DNA of 64,000 bases from positions 1,612,001 to 1,676,000 of the forward strand of contig NZ_CP073696.1 of NCBI RefSeq assembly GCF_025264645.1, in the 5' to 3' direction. The notes under the pieces are model-generated. The model did not search any database and was not told the DNA's origin. It saw only the letters and a list, made by a program, of their open reading frames with translations. Below, piece by piece: positions 28,058-37,279 of the stretch (its first letter is position 1; each line of letters starts with the position of its first letter). The position numbers were made by a program, and so were the translations under genes. The DNA is from Edaphobacter lichenicola. GTDB lineage: Bacteria; Acidobacteriota; Terriglobia; Terriglobales; Acidobacteriaceae.

Positions 28058-28434
28058 CCAAGCACTCCAGCACCGAACAGCGCGCCGAAAAGCCCAGGAA
28101 TAGCGTCATGAAATCTCCCGCCCATCATGCGTATTCCTGCGAATATCAGGCCGCCGAAACAGATGACGGCACCCGCATAAATTGCGAAAGTTTTAAACGT
28201 GCCCATCAAAGTCTGGGCGCCGGAGAAGTCCATCGTCCCCTGCGCATGGGCAGTACCCACTAACGTGAGAAGAAAAAGCGCCGGAGTCATCACACGAGCG
28301 GCGTGGGGCAATTTCTGTTTTGACAACGTTTGACCAAATAGATAGGCGTGTCGTTGACCGAACAGGACGATACTCGGAAAAAGTACCCTCGGACGAGGGC
28401 TCTTGAGCTGAGCGACTGAGCGAAGAAGTTTCAT
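27919..28434 (-). CDS. VirB2/TrbC-like pilin with fused foreign tail
   Basis: 171 residues. The ATG at 28432-28434 follows a strong GGAGGTGCAAT site. A long basic leader with signal-like helix (ALFLLTLVGTAHAQ) precedes the pilin core of two hydrophobic helices (FKTFAIYAGAVICFGGLIFAG and GLFGALFGAGVLGWGAGW). After GWIGTAG the last 30 residues overlap the start of the VirB4 frame and do not resemble pilins. This suggests a deletion that removed VirB3 and the start of VirB4 and fused the remainder to the pilin end. Confidence 0.75.
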   Translation of the reverse strand: MKLLRSVAQLKSPRPRVLFPSIVLFGQRHAYLFGQTLSKQKLPHAARVMTPALFLLTLVGTAHAQGTMDFSGAQTLMGTFKTFAIYAGAVICFGGLIFAGIRMMGGRFHDAIPGLFGALFGAGVLGWGAGWIGTAGFRQIDLYWCLTLEPSKLRALSVSRSIMSWTHRACL

Positions 28435-28525
28435 ATTGCACCTCCATCCGACTAAGCATTTGTCGGGTATGGCGCAAAAACTAAAACCCCACCCGCGCTG
28501 CGTCCAATCACTTATTGGGCAAGCA

Positions 28526-28654
28526 TCATTCCCGTTCGTTATACGGGTGACGACGCAACGCGCTTAATCGAGGTCTAATTCGAGATAGTAGCCAATTTTT
28601 CCACGCGGGAATGCTCTCGATTTCGAAGGTGTCTCCAGAAGCAACTTTCCTCAT
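28526..28654 (-). CDS. Small hypothetical ORF upstream of VirB2
   Basis: 42 residues (MRKVASGDTFEIESIPAWKN, then a basic LLSRIRPRLSALRRH tail). It lies between ArdC and VirB2 on their strand. The ribosome binding site is weak and no family is recognised, so this is tentative. The rest of 28435-28788 holds nothing I can name. Confidence 0.25.
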   Translation of the reverse strand: MRKVASGDTFEIESIPAWKNWLLSRIRPRLSALRRHPYNERE

Positions 28655-28788
28655 GATAGTCTGCCCACCATTGCATTCCTAACGGTGCACTGGTTCACAT
28701 ACCAAAGGTCGGGAAAACGTCCGCTTGCAAGCGACGCTCACATCGTGGCGCGCTCTCCCGACCAGCAGCGATATCTAGAGCCTACTGT

Positions 28789-29748
28789 CTACCCCGTACC
28801 TCTCTTATGGCTCCCTGCGTGTAGCTGAGAGCAGATTGATCCGTTCTGCAAGGTCGCCTCCGCGGCGGTCTCCTGCAGCGCGCATAGAAATTCCACCGCG
28901 CGTTGAGCATGTGATGCTGCCTGGAAAATCGCCCGCTTGTCGCTTTTCAGTACCTGCAGCCAGTTCGCAATATAGGCGGCATGATCGTCTCTCACTTCCG
29001 GAGTTATGCCAAGATCTGCGCAAAGAACAGCGCTCGCGAGTTCGGCAACTAGTTCCTCCTGCGCGTAGCCTTCATCGCCCCAGACCTTACGACCAAAGTT
29101 GCGATCAAGCCGTTTGGGATGCTTGGTCCAGTGCGTCTCTTCATGCGCCAGCGTCGCATAAAAGCTCTCCGCATCACGAAATGCCTCGATCGTCGGCATT
29201 TGAATATAATCGCCATCGTTGCTGTAGAAGGCACGGTCGCCGCGATAGCGGATGTCGGCCTTGGTCGCATTGAAGAATGCCTCGGCGTGATCGATACGCT
29301 CAACTGAGGTGGTCGGTACTTCGGGCTCGCCGTAGTACTGCTCTGGGAGCCCCTCAATCTGCTCCACGTTGAAAACTGTGTAGCCCTTCATGTAGTGAAT
29401 CTCGCGGTCGGTCTCCTCGCCCTTGTCATCCTCCACGGTGCGGGTGATCGAGCTGGCATAGACCACAAGTGATCCCTTCTCACCCTTGCGGACACTTGCC
29501 TCGAGCTCAAGGGCCTGCCTAAACGTCATCCACGTAGGTGCCGTGAAGCTTTTGTCCATATCCTCCGCCCACAACATCAATATGTTGATGCCTGAGTAAG
29601 GAATGCCGTTATGCCGCAGCGGCCTAGTAATACGCCCCGCCGTGTGTCCTGCATTCCAGGGTTTCATCCAGGTGCGCACGCCTTGCTCCAGGTCTGCAAT
29701 GATCTTGTTCGTGACACGTGTGTAAACATCTTGTCTCTCGTTGCTCAT
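28789..29748 (-). CDS. ArdC-like antirestriction protein (DUF1738, zincin-like)
   Basis: 319 residues. The N-terminal ssDNA-binding domain has the family opening RQDVYTRVTNKIIADLEQGV and WMKPWNAGH, then GRITRPLRHNGIPYSGINIL. The C-terminal half carries a metalloprotease-type motif LAHEETHW (HExxH) with a downstream EELVAELASAVLCADLG helix. In plasmids ArdC-type proteins protect incoming single-stranded DNA from restriction during conjugation. The frame is intact, and the gene marks the right part of the mobile element remnant. Confidence 0.88.
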   Translation of the reverse strand: MSNERQDVYTRVTNKIIADLEQGVRTWMKPWNAGHTAGRITRPLRHNGIPYSGINILMLWAEDMDKSFTAPTWMTFRQALELEASVRKGEKGSLVVYASSITRTVEDDKGEETDREIHYMKGYTVFNVEQIEGLPEQYYGEPEVPTTSVERIDHAEAFFNATKADIRYRGDRAFYSNDGDYIQMPTIEAFRDAESFYATLAHEETHWTKHPKRLDRNFGRKVWGDEGYAQEELVAELASAVLCADLGITPEVRDDHAAYIANWLQVLKSDKRAIFQAASHAQRAVEFLCALQETAAEATLQNGSICSQLHAGSHKRGTG

Positions 29749-30304
29749 CGTCCTGTTCTCCTTTGTGGGCTCGGGTCATTCCGAACCGCCGAGAGCAAAC
29801 AAGACGGGCGCACTGAAGCGACTGTCACCGAAGGGGAACGGCCAACACGGGAGCACAGCGAATGGAGCGGGCAGCGCCGTTGACAGGACGCCGCGCGCGG
29901 CTAGGGTCTCGGTGAGTAAGGTTTGGTATGGCCGGAGCGAAAGGACAGGACTGCGTTCACTCGAGGGCGGCGTGTTTGCCCAGGTCGTGATCCGCAGTTG
30001 CACACTGAAGAATGACCGTCCTAGGAACACCGAATCAGGAGATGAACGGGAAGAATTGGTCGGCCACGCTCGGGGGCAACGTGCTCCAAAATAGCGATTT
30101 CTCTGGAGAACACCACACAGTCTACGAGAGTCTGACCTATTATGACTTCGACGTCACGGAATGGTACTGGCTCTAGCCCCTCGAGTCCTGCACCAACCAG
30201 TCTGTTCGAACATCGGGAACGAAGGGCCGTTTCATTCCGTATCCAATTTATCGGAGCCGCGTCCAATAGAGACCAGCCGATCGAGATTCTCCGGGAGACG
30301 AACG
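29749..30304. other. Gap between ArdC and AraC-type genes
   Basis: GC-rich, open in several frames without recognisable domains; the frames at 29741-30094 and 29776-30030 are low-complexity translations of each other. It may include the right boundary of the mobile element, but no repeat matching the att fragment at 22729 was seen. Confidence 0.4.
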
Positions 30305-31204
30305 ATGCCGCGCACCGCACCTCCACCAGAACCGAAGATCACGCCTTTCGGCGTCGCCGAGGACGGTGTGATGGTGTTGCTTCGCTCGGACCCTGTAGGC
30401 GTGCTCGATGCGCCAGAGTTTGAAAGTGTCCTGCTTGCCGTCCACGTGGGCGCGGCTGCGCGCATCACCTGCAGGCGCGCGGGCCAGGTGCATACGGGCT
30501 CGGCCGTGCACGGCGATATCGACCTGATTCCCGCGCGCACCGCCTCGCGGTGGACAATGCACGACGGCAACGATACCTCGCTGATCGTCGCGCTGCCTGC
30601 TGCGCTCCTCGACGATGTGGCCATGCGGCAGGAGCTCGATCCACGCCGCATCGAGCTGCGCAACCGCTTCCAGATGCGCGACCCTCAACTTGAAAACATT
30701 GCCTGGGCGCTGCGCGGCGAGATGCAGGCTGGAAATCCCACGGGACGGCTTTACACCGATAGCCTAGGCGTCTCAATGGCGGCGCGGCTGATCGCGCAAC
30801 ACAGTTCGCTTGCACCGGCGCGCGCCGAAGCCTCCGAGCAGACGGGCGGCCTCGGCGGACGCAGGCTGAAACAGACACTTGCCTACATCGAAGATCATCT
30901 TGCAGACGCTGGCGGCCTTTCGCTTCAGAGGATCGCCGCCGAGGCCGGCATCAGCGCCTCGCACCTCAAGACCGCGTTTCGCCACTCAATCGGCATGCCC
31001 GTGCATCAATATGTGCTCGCGCGCCGCATCGAACGCGCCAAGGACCTGCTCATGGAGGGCCGCCAGTCGATCCTCGAGATTGCGCTTGCGACCGGCTTCT
31101 CGCACCAGGGCCACCTGGCGCGGCACATGCGCCGCTCCGCCGGGCTCTCGCCGAAACAGATGCAGAGACTATTCGCTGAGGGCGCCGCGCCCGGTAGAGC
31201 ATAG
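30305..31204 (+). CDS. AraC-family transcriptional regulator
   Basis: 299 residues from the ATG at 30305 (GGGAGACGAACG upstream); an in-frame start at 30161 would add 48 residues without similarity. The N-terminus is a cupin-like sensor domain (about residues 1-130). The C-terminal 100 residues hold two helix-turn-helix motifs (LSLQRIAAEAGISASHLKTA and SILEIALATGFSHQGHLAR) and the family's terminal GLSPKQMQR. Codon usage is visibly GC-richer than the flanking T4SS relic. It is followed 99 bp later by a co-directional exported hydrolase, its likely target. Confidence 0.88.
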   Translation: MPRTAPPPEPKITPFGVAEDGVMVLLRSDPVGVLDAPEFESVLLAVHVGAAARITCRRAGQVHTGSAVHGDIDLIPARTASRWTMHDGNDTSLIVALPAALLDDVAMRQELDPRRIELRNRFQMRDPQLENIAWALRGEMQAGNPTGRLYTDSLGVSMAARLIAQHSSLAPARAEASEQTGGLGGRRLKQTLAYIEDHLADAGGLSLQRIAAEAGISASHLKTAFRHSIGMPVHQYVLARRIERAKDLLMEGRQSILEIALATGFSHQGHLARHMRRSAGLSPKQMQRLFAEGAAPGRA

Positions 31205-31303
31205 CTCCGGCTTCGAATACCGTCCGATCGTGCGCGGCGGCGTCCTTACATGCGCGACCCGCAGATGGCAGGCAGGCAACAATCATGCTCAGGAGATACG
31301 AGC

Positions 31304-32272
31304 ATGACACGAAGAGATTTCCTCTACCAAGCAACCGCTGCTTCCGCACCGCTCTTTACGCCGAGGCTTTCACTGGCCGACGTTCCTCACGCGGCGGCGA
31401 TCGACGCCCATAGCTTCCACGACACGCGCCGCTATGCCGAGCTTCCTATCAGCCGCGTGGCCTACATCGAGCGCGGTCACGGACCGGTCGCGCTGTTTGT
31501 GCATGGCTATCCGCTCAATGGATACCAGTGGCGTGGGGCGCTCGATCGCCTGCAGAATCATCGGCGCTGCATCGCGCCCGATATGATGGCGCTGGGTTAC
31601 ACGGTCACCCCCACCAATCGGCCCGTCACGCCCGAGACGCAGGTGCAGATGCTCGCCGCACTGCTCGATTCGTTGCATATCCAGTCGGTCGACCTGGTAG
31701 CCAACGACAGCGGCGGCCTGATCTCGCAGCTGTTCATCGCCCGCTACCCGGAGCGCGTACGCACGCTACTGATCACCAACTGCGATGTCGATACCGACAG
31801 CCCGCCGCCCCCGTTCGTTCCGCTGATCGACCTCGCCGACAAACATACGCTCGTTGACCGCTTTCTGGCTCCGCAGGTGGCTGATATGGCGCTTGCGCGT
31901 TCGTCCAGAGGACTCGGCGGCGCATACACCTGGCCGGACCGGCTGACGGAGGAGACCATCGACATCTACCTGCGGCCGCTGGTCGACGACCCCGACAGCA
32001 AGGCCAAGCTCGAGGAGTACACCTCTTCGCTGCGAGCCAATCCTCTGCCACCGGCACGCGATGCGCTCTGCCGCTGGCGCGGGTCTGCGCGCATCGTCTG
32101 GGGCATGAAGGATACGTTCTTCGATCCAAAGTCTGCCGACTGGCTCGATAAAAATCTTCCCGGCTCGCGCGGCATCCGGCGCCTCGAAGAAGCAAACCTC
32201 TTCTTCCCCGAGGAGATGCCCGATGTGATCGCCGAAGAGGCGATTGTTTTGTGGAAGAACAGCCCCGCATAA
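31304..32272 (+). CDS. Tat-exported alpha/beta hydrolase
   Basis: 322 residues from the ATG at 31304 (GGAG upstream). It starts with a twin-arginine signal (TRRDFLYQATAASAPLF). The hydrolase fold shows the oxyanion HGYPLNGYQW and a nucleophile elbow VANDSGG; Asp is likely the nucleophile, as in haloalkane dehalogenases and epoxide hydrolases, although the following Ser could be considered. The C-terminal acid (VWGMKDTFFDPKSA) is present, but the expected His loop reads ANLFFPEEMPD with Asn instead of the usual His-Phe, a possible defect or subfamily trait. It follows the AraC regulator. Confidence 0.8.
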   Translation: MTRRDFLYQATAASAPLFTPRLSLADVPHAAAIDAHSFHDTRRYAELPISRVAYIERGHGPVALFVHGYPLNGYQWRGALDRLQNHRRCIAPDMMALGYTVTPTNRPVTPETQVQMLAALLDSLHIQSVDLVANDSGGLISQLFIARYPERVRTLLITNCDVDTDSPPPPFVPLIDLADKHTLVDRFLAPQVADMALARSSRGLGGAYTWPDRLTEETIDIYLRPLVDDPDSKAKLEEYTSSLRANPLPPARDALCRWRGSARIVWGMKDTFFDPKSADWLDKNLPGSRGIRRLEEANLFFPEEMPDVIAEEAIVLWKNSPA

Positions 32273-32444
32273 TCGGATTGCTTGTTCTCTAGGTAAAGAC
32301 ATGCATCAAGAAAGGAGAATCATGCCTTACGTCCTTTAATTGGCCTTTTGGCAAAAGCGATATTTCACGGCACATAGTGAGTAATACAAATATCGGTACC
32401 AATAGGTAGTCGGCAAATCGGAAACCGAGAGTTCACCCTCTGGA

Positions 32445-32507
32445 TGAGTGATAAATCGCCCAATCACTCAATGAGTGCATTGGCCTGGTATCACAAATTG
32501 AACGAAC
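32445..32507 (+). repeat. Dispersed repeat, modules 1 and 2 together
   Basis: Module 1: TGAGTGAT (32445-32452) and ATCACTCA (32463-32470) around AAATCGCCCA. Module 2 follows directly: ATGAGTGCATTGGCCTG and TATCACAAATTGAACG. This is the most complete copy. The rest of the gene-free stretch 32273-32616 shows nothing else. Confidence 0.75.
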
Positions 32508-32616
32508 AGTTGCCGAAACCCAACTTTTCAGGGGCATCGGTTAGAGCGGCTAGCAACGCCGAGGGTTAGTCACCGAAAGCGCGTTTCGACCAGTCGCAGT
32601 AGCCCGTAGGTTATTG

Positions 32617-33873
32617 TTATCTTTTGGGCGTAACAACCTTTCTTCGTGACGAGGAGCGTCCCGCTCCTCTCGCCGTGGCAGCCCTTCCTGATCCGGTAGT
32701 GGATTCTCCGATAATAAGCTCCGCCTGCAGGGTGATCGTGACTGGGCCTGAGAGACCAGCTTTGTTGGTGAGGCGGCTGAGCAGAAGTTCGCCAGCCTTG
32801 ACTCCGAGGTCATAGGCGGGTTGAACGACGGAGGTAATGCTAGGGCGCAGCATCCGTCCACCGGGAACATCGTCGAAGATAGCGAGAGCAACCTGGTCCG
32901 GACAGCGGATCGCTAGTTCGTTGAACGCCTGTAGAGCGCCGAGCCCCATGGTTCCATTGGAGACGAAGAGAGCTGTGGGGTGCGAGTGACTCAACAGCAA
33001 GTCTTTGGTCATCTTGTAGCCGCTTTCAAAGCGGAAATCGCCTTCACGCACCAGATCCCGCTCGATCTTGATGTTCGCTTCACCCAGAACCATCTCGTAG
33101 CCTTTATATCGGTCGCGCGCGGTCTGGAGCCAGGACGAGCCGTTGATGATGCCAATCTTTCGGTGACCCAGGCCAACCAGATGGCGCACGCACATGGCCG
33201 CTCCACGAATGTTATCGACAACGACGGCATCCACGTTGAGCCCAGGAGGTGTGCGGTCAAGACATACTACAGGGATTCCCATATCAATCGCTTGAACGAT
33301 GTGGGAGACATCATTTGCGGGATTAGGCGCGACCACGGCGAGCATGCCATCAACGCGATGCGTGCGCAGCAGTGAGAAAATCTGACGCTCGCGTTCCAGA
33401 TCGTCGTCAGTATTGAAGATCGTGAGCATGTAGCCATGCTGAACGATTGCGCTCTCAACACCCCGCAGAACGAGGGGAAAGAAAGGATTCGTGATATCGG
33501 AGATGATGATACCGATCACGCTGGAGCGGCGTGACTTCAGACTTCGGGCGTGGTTGTTTGGATGATAGTTGAGGTCGCGCATCGCTTGCTGAACGCGCCG
33601 CAACAGCTGAGAACTTACAGCGTTGCTGTCGTTGAGCACGTTTGATACGGTGCCAACGGAGACCTTGGCTCGTCGTGCAACCTCTTGGATGGTGGCAGTG
33701 CGCTTGTTAATATTGACTCCCGTTTCGTCGACTAAAGCGTGAACGCTGAGCAAATCGAACTGTCGCAGTGCCAAGGAGACTAAGAGGGTTGAGAGGAATT
33801 TGCAAGTGGGGTGCTCATGCTGTGCGGCATTGAGCGCAAACCGCCGCGAACTTCGGTTGAACAGATCCGTCAA
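32617..33873 (-). CDS. LacI-family transcriptional regulator of the nucleoside cluster
   Basis: Up to 418 residues; the TTG at 33873 is the outermost start. The DNA-binding headpiece begins only at about residue 57 (TIQEVARRAKVSVGTVSNVL), so the true start is probably further in, but no ATG or GTG with a good site was found nearby. The periplasmic-binding-like ligand domain (SSVIGIIISDITNPFFPLVL, DAVVVDNIRGA, GHRKIGIINGSS) is complete. The C-terminus ends in an unusual Arg/Ser-rich tail. It is divergent from the sugar permease across a TTGAA-N4-TTCAA palindrome that recurs before the TonB receptor. Confidence 0.88.
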   Translation of the reverse strand: MTDLFNRSSRRFALNAAQHEHPTCKFLSTLLVSLALRQFDLLSVHALVDETGVNINKRTATIQEVARRAKVSVGTVSNVLNDSNAVSSQLLRRVQQAMRDLNYHPNNHARSLKSRRSSVIGIIISDITNPFFPLVLRGVESAIVQHGYMLTIFNTDDDLERERQIFSLLRTHRVDGMLAVVAPNPANDVSHIVQAIDMGIPVVCLDRTPPGLNVDAVVVDNIRGAAMCVRHLVGLGHRKIGIINGSSWLQTARDRYKGYEMVLGEANIKIERDLVREGDFRFESGYKMTKDLLLSHSHPTALFVSNGTMGLGALQAFNELAIRCPDQVALAIFDDVPGGRMLRPSITSVVQPAYDLGVKAGELLLSRLTNKAGLSGPVTITLQAELIIGESTTGSGRAATARGAGRSSSRRKVVTPKR

Positions 33874-33937
33874 CTCGTTATCGTCCGGAAAAATTTCTTG
33901 ACAGCGATCGTTGGGGAAAGCATAGAATGGCGCGGGA

Positions 33938-33951
33938 TTGAATCAGTTCAA
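33938..33951. promoter_or_regulatory. LacI-type operator TTGAATCAGTTCAA
   Basis: Palindrome TTGAA-TCAG-TTCAA between the divergent LacI and GRP permease genes. The same arms occur at 41830-41843 (TTGAATCGGTTCAA). The size and symmetry fit LacI-family sites. Confidence 0.75.
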
Positions 33952-34058
33952 AATGAGGTCGTTCAGGCCAAAATAAGCAAGGTGAAGCTGTCTAGAGTCA
34001 TCTTTTCGATCGTGAAAGTGCGGGAGCGATTCCCGTTCTTTTGCAGCAGGGACGGGGA

Positions 34059-35054
34059 ATGTTCATCGTTGATAATCAAGCTGTCGCGTTCTTACTCTGC
34101 GTTGTCACCATGCTTGGTTGGGGCTCATGGGCGAATACGCAGAAGCTGGCTGGCAAGGAACGCTGGGCCTTCGCTCTCTACTACTGGGACTACGCGTTCG
34201 GAGTCGCTCTGCTGGGCGTGGTGTTCTGTTTCACTCTTGGCAATTTCGGTTCGGCGGGAAGTAGCGCTGTGGCGAATCTCCGTGATGCCTCCGCGGGCTC
34301 GCTGCTACGCGCGCTTGCCAGCGGCGCGCTGTTCAACCTTTCCAACATATTGCTGGTGATCGCGATCGACGCCGCGGGTATGTCGCTTGCCTTCCCCGTG
34401 GGCGTCGGGCTTGCTCTCGTAATCGGCACGGTGGCGAGCTATTTCCATGCGCCGAAAGGTAGCCCTGTACTGCTGGGCGCGGGCGTTGTGCTGATCGTCT
34501 TTGCGATGATCATGTCCGCCATGGCTACACGGCAGGTGCAGAAGCAACGTTCGGTTAGCACGAGCCGCGGACTGTTGTTTGCCATCGCCGCGGGATGCTT
34601 GATGGGTTTTTTTTATCCGCAACTCATCTCCTCGATGTCGCCAAACTTCAACAGTGAACCAATTCAACTGGGATATTTAACGCCCTATACGGCACTTCTG
34701 CTGTTCGGCATCGGCCTACTGCTGAGTAACGTGCTAATCAACACAGTGTTCATGCGGGTGCAGGGCTCGACGTACCGAGAGTACCGAGAGGCAAAGCCGA
34801 AGTTGCATTGGTTAGGTTTGTTGGGTGGTGCCATCTGGATGATCGCGCTTAGCCTGAACGTCATCGCATCAGGGGTGGCGGGGCCTGCGGTGTCGTATGC
34901 GCTGGGACAAGGGGCGACGCTAGTGGCTGCCCTCTGGGGTGTATTTGTGTGGAAGGAGTTTCGCGGAGCGGCAGCCGGCACACGAACGCTTGTCGCGCTC
35001 ATGCTAGTTGGCTACACCGCAGGGCTGATTCTGATAGGCTCCGCGATCATGTGA
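34059..35054 (+). CDS. GRP-family sugar (ribose/glucose) permease
   Basis: 331 residues from the ATG at 34059, which has GGGACGGGGA upstream. Ten hydrophobic helices; the GRP (glucose/ribose porter, DMT superfamily) hallmarks are the first-helix LGWGSWANTQKL and WAFALYYWDYAFGV, the LFNLSNILLVIAIDAAGMSLAFPVG stretch, and GPAVSYALGQGATLVAALWGVFVWKEF near the end. It would carry ribose across the inner membrane by cation symport. It is divergent from LacI and convergent with ribokinase, and shares the operator. Confidence 0.9.
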   Translation: MFIVDNQAVAFLLCVVTMLGWGSWANTQKLAGKERWAFALYYWDYAFGVALLGVVFCFTLGNFGSAGSSAVANLRDASAGSLLRALASGALFNLSNILLVIAIDAAGMSLAFPVGVGLALVIGTVASYFHAPKGSPVLLGAGVVLIVFAMIMSAMATRQVQKQRSVSTSRGLLFAIAAGCLMGFFYPQLISSMSPNFNSEPIQLGYLTPYTALLLFGIGLLLSNVLINTVFMRVQGSTYREYREAKPKLHWLGLLGGAIWMIALSLNVIASGVAGPAVSYALGQGATLVAALWGVFVWKEFRGAAAGTRTLVALMLVGYTAGLILIGSAIM

Positions 35055-35125
35055 GTAGCTGGAAGGCGCTTTCAGAATAGGTGTCTGTCTCGAAGTGCAA
35101 CAGGCGCGTTTATCACAATTTGGGT

Positions 35126-36064
35126 TCACCTTCTTGAATAAGCTTGTTTGTAACGTTCCAGCTCAGCTCTTCGTGGCATCGACGGAGCTGTTCCGTGTCG
35201 CGTGACCGAGATGCCAGCTACGACGCATCCGAAGCGTGCGGCATCTTCGAGGCTCATTCCCTCTGAGAGCGCCACGGCAAGACCTGCGTTGAATGCGTCT
35301 CCTGCGCCCGTGGTGTCGATTACAGGTCCTGCGTTGAAGGCCTCGATGTGCACGGTCATCGACGAGGTCTTAACTAGAGCGCCGCGAGCGCCCAGGGTGA
35401 GTATAACGTTGCGAACACCGCGCGCAAGCAATTGATCGGCTGCGCTCTCTGCGTCTTCGAGGGACGCGACCCGACGGCCGGTGAGAGCTTCGGCTTCACT
35501 CTCATTGGGCGTCAGGTAGTCGCATAGTGCGAGGGTCGTGTCGTCCAACGCACAGGCGGGCGCGGGGTTGAGGATAGTAGAAACGCCGAGCCCGTGTGCA
35601 GTGTTCAAACCATGTATCACGATGGGAAGAGGAAGCTCAAGCTGGGTCATGAAGACGGCCGAACCGGCGATCTTGGTACGGGCAAGATCGATTTCATCTG
35701 TTGTGAGAGCGTTTGCAGCGCCCGGCGTGATGACTATTGCATTCTCGCCCTTGATCTCGTCGATGATGATGGCTGCAGCGCCGGTCGTTTCGCTATCTGA
35801 GGAGAAGAGAAACTGCGTGTCGACGCCTTCCTCTTTGTAGGTTCGGCGAGCGATGTCGCCGAAGTTGTCGCTTCCCACTTTGCTGATGAAGTGTACTTGT
35901 GCACCGAGACGGGCGGCGGCGACTGATTGGTTTGATCCTTTACCCCCGGGTCCAAGACGAAATTCGGACCCGAGAACTGTCTCTCCCCAAACGGGCAGAC
36001 GATTTACTCGGAAGGCCAGATCGATGGCAAAGACTCCCATGATCGCAATGGGTTTACTGTTCAT
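35126..36064 (-). CDS. rbsK: Ribokinase (PfkB family)
   Basis: 312 residues, the normal ribokinase length. Both PfkB signatures are present: GPGGKGSNQSVAAARLGA near residue 37 and DTTGAGDAFNAGLA near residue 254 with the catalytic Asp. The N-terminal IMGVFAIDLAFRVNRLP sugar-binding strand fits ribokinase, though the usual GSxNxD reads GVFAID, which slightly loosens the substrate call. It would convert ribose released from nucleosides to ribose 5-phosphate. Last gene of the minus-strand TonB-hydrolase-hydrolase-kinase run. Confidence 0.88.
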   Translation of the reverse strand: MNSKPIAIMGVFAIDLAFRVNRLPVWGETVLGSEFRLGPGGKGSNQSVAAARLGAQVHFISKVGSDNFGDIARRTYKEEGVDTQFLFSSDSETTGAAAIIIDEIKGENAIVITPGAANALTTDEIDLARTKIAGSAVFMTQLELPLPIVIHGLNTAHGLGVSTILNPAPACALDDTTLALCDYLTPNESEAEALTGRRVASLEDAESAADQLLARGVRNVILTLGARGALVKTSSMTVHIEAFNAGPVIDTTGAGDAFNAGLAVALSEGMSLEDAARFGCVVAGISVTRHGTAPSMPRRAELERYKQAYSRR

Positions 36065-36134
36065 GTCAAGGCTCCACGGCAGTCATATGTTGGGTCTACT
36101 AGCGTTGCTGGTTGAGCTCTGTTGGCGGTTAACT

Positions 36135-37262
36135 TTAGTGGCTTTGACTTAGTTCGAGCTGAGGGTTCTTCGCTCCCGGGGTTGGCGAGGACATCAACTC
36201 CAAGAACATCTTCTGAAACTTGGGCCAGTCGACATCCATTTGGACATGAGCCTTTTGAAGATCGAGGCCGGGCTTATCGTCATCGGTCCAAACAATGGTG
36301 TCTCCGTAGCTGACGCCTTTATCGACGCTGACATCGAAATAGACGTAGCGCTCCCGCGTGATGAGGCTTGGGTCAAGCCACGCAGCCGCAGCAAGCTCGT
36401 CCCATAGATAATCTCCAGGGCGGCGCGTGTAGCGGGCGATGTACTGGCCGGCTGGAGAGCTGCTTTTCTTCAACTCGTCGAGCATCTCCTTCGTGAGATG
36501 GGTCTCGATGGAGACGTCCACCGGGGTGACTGCGATCTTCGGCCAGTGCGCGTGGAAGACGATGGTCGAAGCTTCGGGGTCGAACCAGAGATTGAATTCA
36601 TGACGTGGACTGTCAATGTATTCCTTATCGTCGGTATGCGGATTGAGGCTGCCTCCCATGATGACGAGCTCCGCTGCGAGTTCGGCGAAGTGCGGGTCGA
36701 GGCTGATCGCCTGGGCCACATTCGTCATAGGCCCGGCAGCGTAGATCGTAACCTGATGCGGATACTTGTGCACCATGCGAATCAAAAAGTGCGCCGCGTC
36801 TTCGTCGGATACTTTTGTTGTGGGATTTCCTTCTTGCAGCTTGGGGACATCAAAGGGACCGTGCTTCGGACGGAAGCTGCTCCAGGCGCCTTGATAGACG
36901 ACCTTCCCGTAGATCTGCTCCCAAGCATTGGTCCACTGCTGCGTTCTTACCAGAGGAGTAATCGCTCCTGCCATGACGGGAATGTCAGTGCGGCCAACGA
37001 GTTCGAGCAAACGTAGAGTGTGGGCTACCTCTTCATCTCGCCATCCGTCTCCGGTGAGCACCGTGATGCCGAGCACATTGACGTGTGGAGACTGCAGAAA
37101 AACGAGCATTGAGTTCATGTCTGTTCCCGCTGGTCCGACTGCATCCTGATCGATGATGACGTAGCGGGCATCCTGCGCGGCGAGCACTGGAGATGAGATT
37201 ACAGCGAAAAGAAGGGAGAAGAGAACCAGAGACCAAAGCGAGCTCTTTCGTAGATGTTTCAA
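36135..37262 (-). CDS. Exported nucleoside hydrolase-like protein
   Basis: 375 residues with a Sec signal peptide (SLVLFSLLFAVISSPVLA). It has the inosine-uridine nucleoside hydrolase fold: a variant calcium-binding motif DQDAVGPAGTDM in place of DTDPGxDD, then GAITPLV, IYAAGPMTNVAQAI, IMGGSLN, EFNLWFDPEAS and a DELAAAAWLDP motif. The altered N-terminal Asp cluster means nucleosidase activity is likely but not assured. It is 18 bp downstream of a second, canonical paralogue, and both are exported. Confidence 0.85.
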   Translation of the reverse strand: MKHLRKSSLWSLVLFSLLFAVISSPVLAAQDARYVIIDQDAVGPAGTDMNSMLVFLQSPHVNVLGITVLTGDGWRDEEVAHTLRLLELVGRTDIPVMAGAITPLVRTQQWTNAWEQIYGKVVYQGAWSSFRPKHGPFDVPKLQEGNPTTKVSDEDAAHFLIRMVHKYPHQVTIYAAGPMTNVAQAISLDPHFAELAAELVIMGGSLNPHTDDKEYIDSPRHEFNLWFDPEASTIVFHAHWPKIAVTPVDVSIETHLTKEMLDELKKSSSPAGQYIARYTRRPGDYLWDELAAAAWLDPSLITRERYVYFDVSVDKGVSYGDTIVWTDDDKPGLDLQKAHVQMDVDWPKFQKMFLELMSSPTPGAKNPQLELSQSH

Positions 37263-37279
37263 CGCAATTCCTCCTGAGA

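Noticed and set aside
29741..30094. 117-codon plus-strand frame near ArdC
   Set aside because: No similarity recognised, no ribosome binding site, opposite-strand frame equally open.
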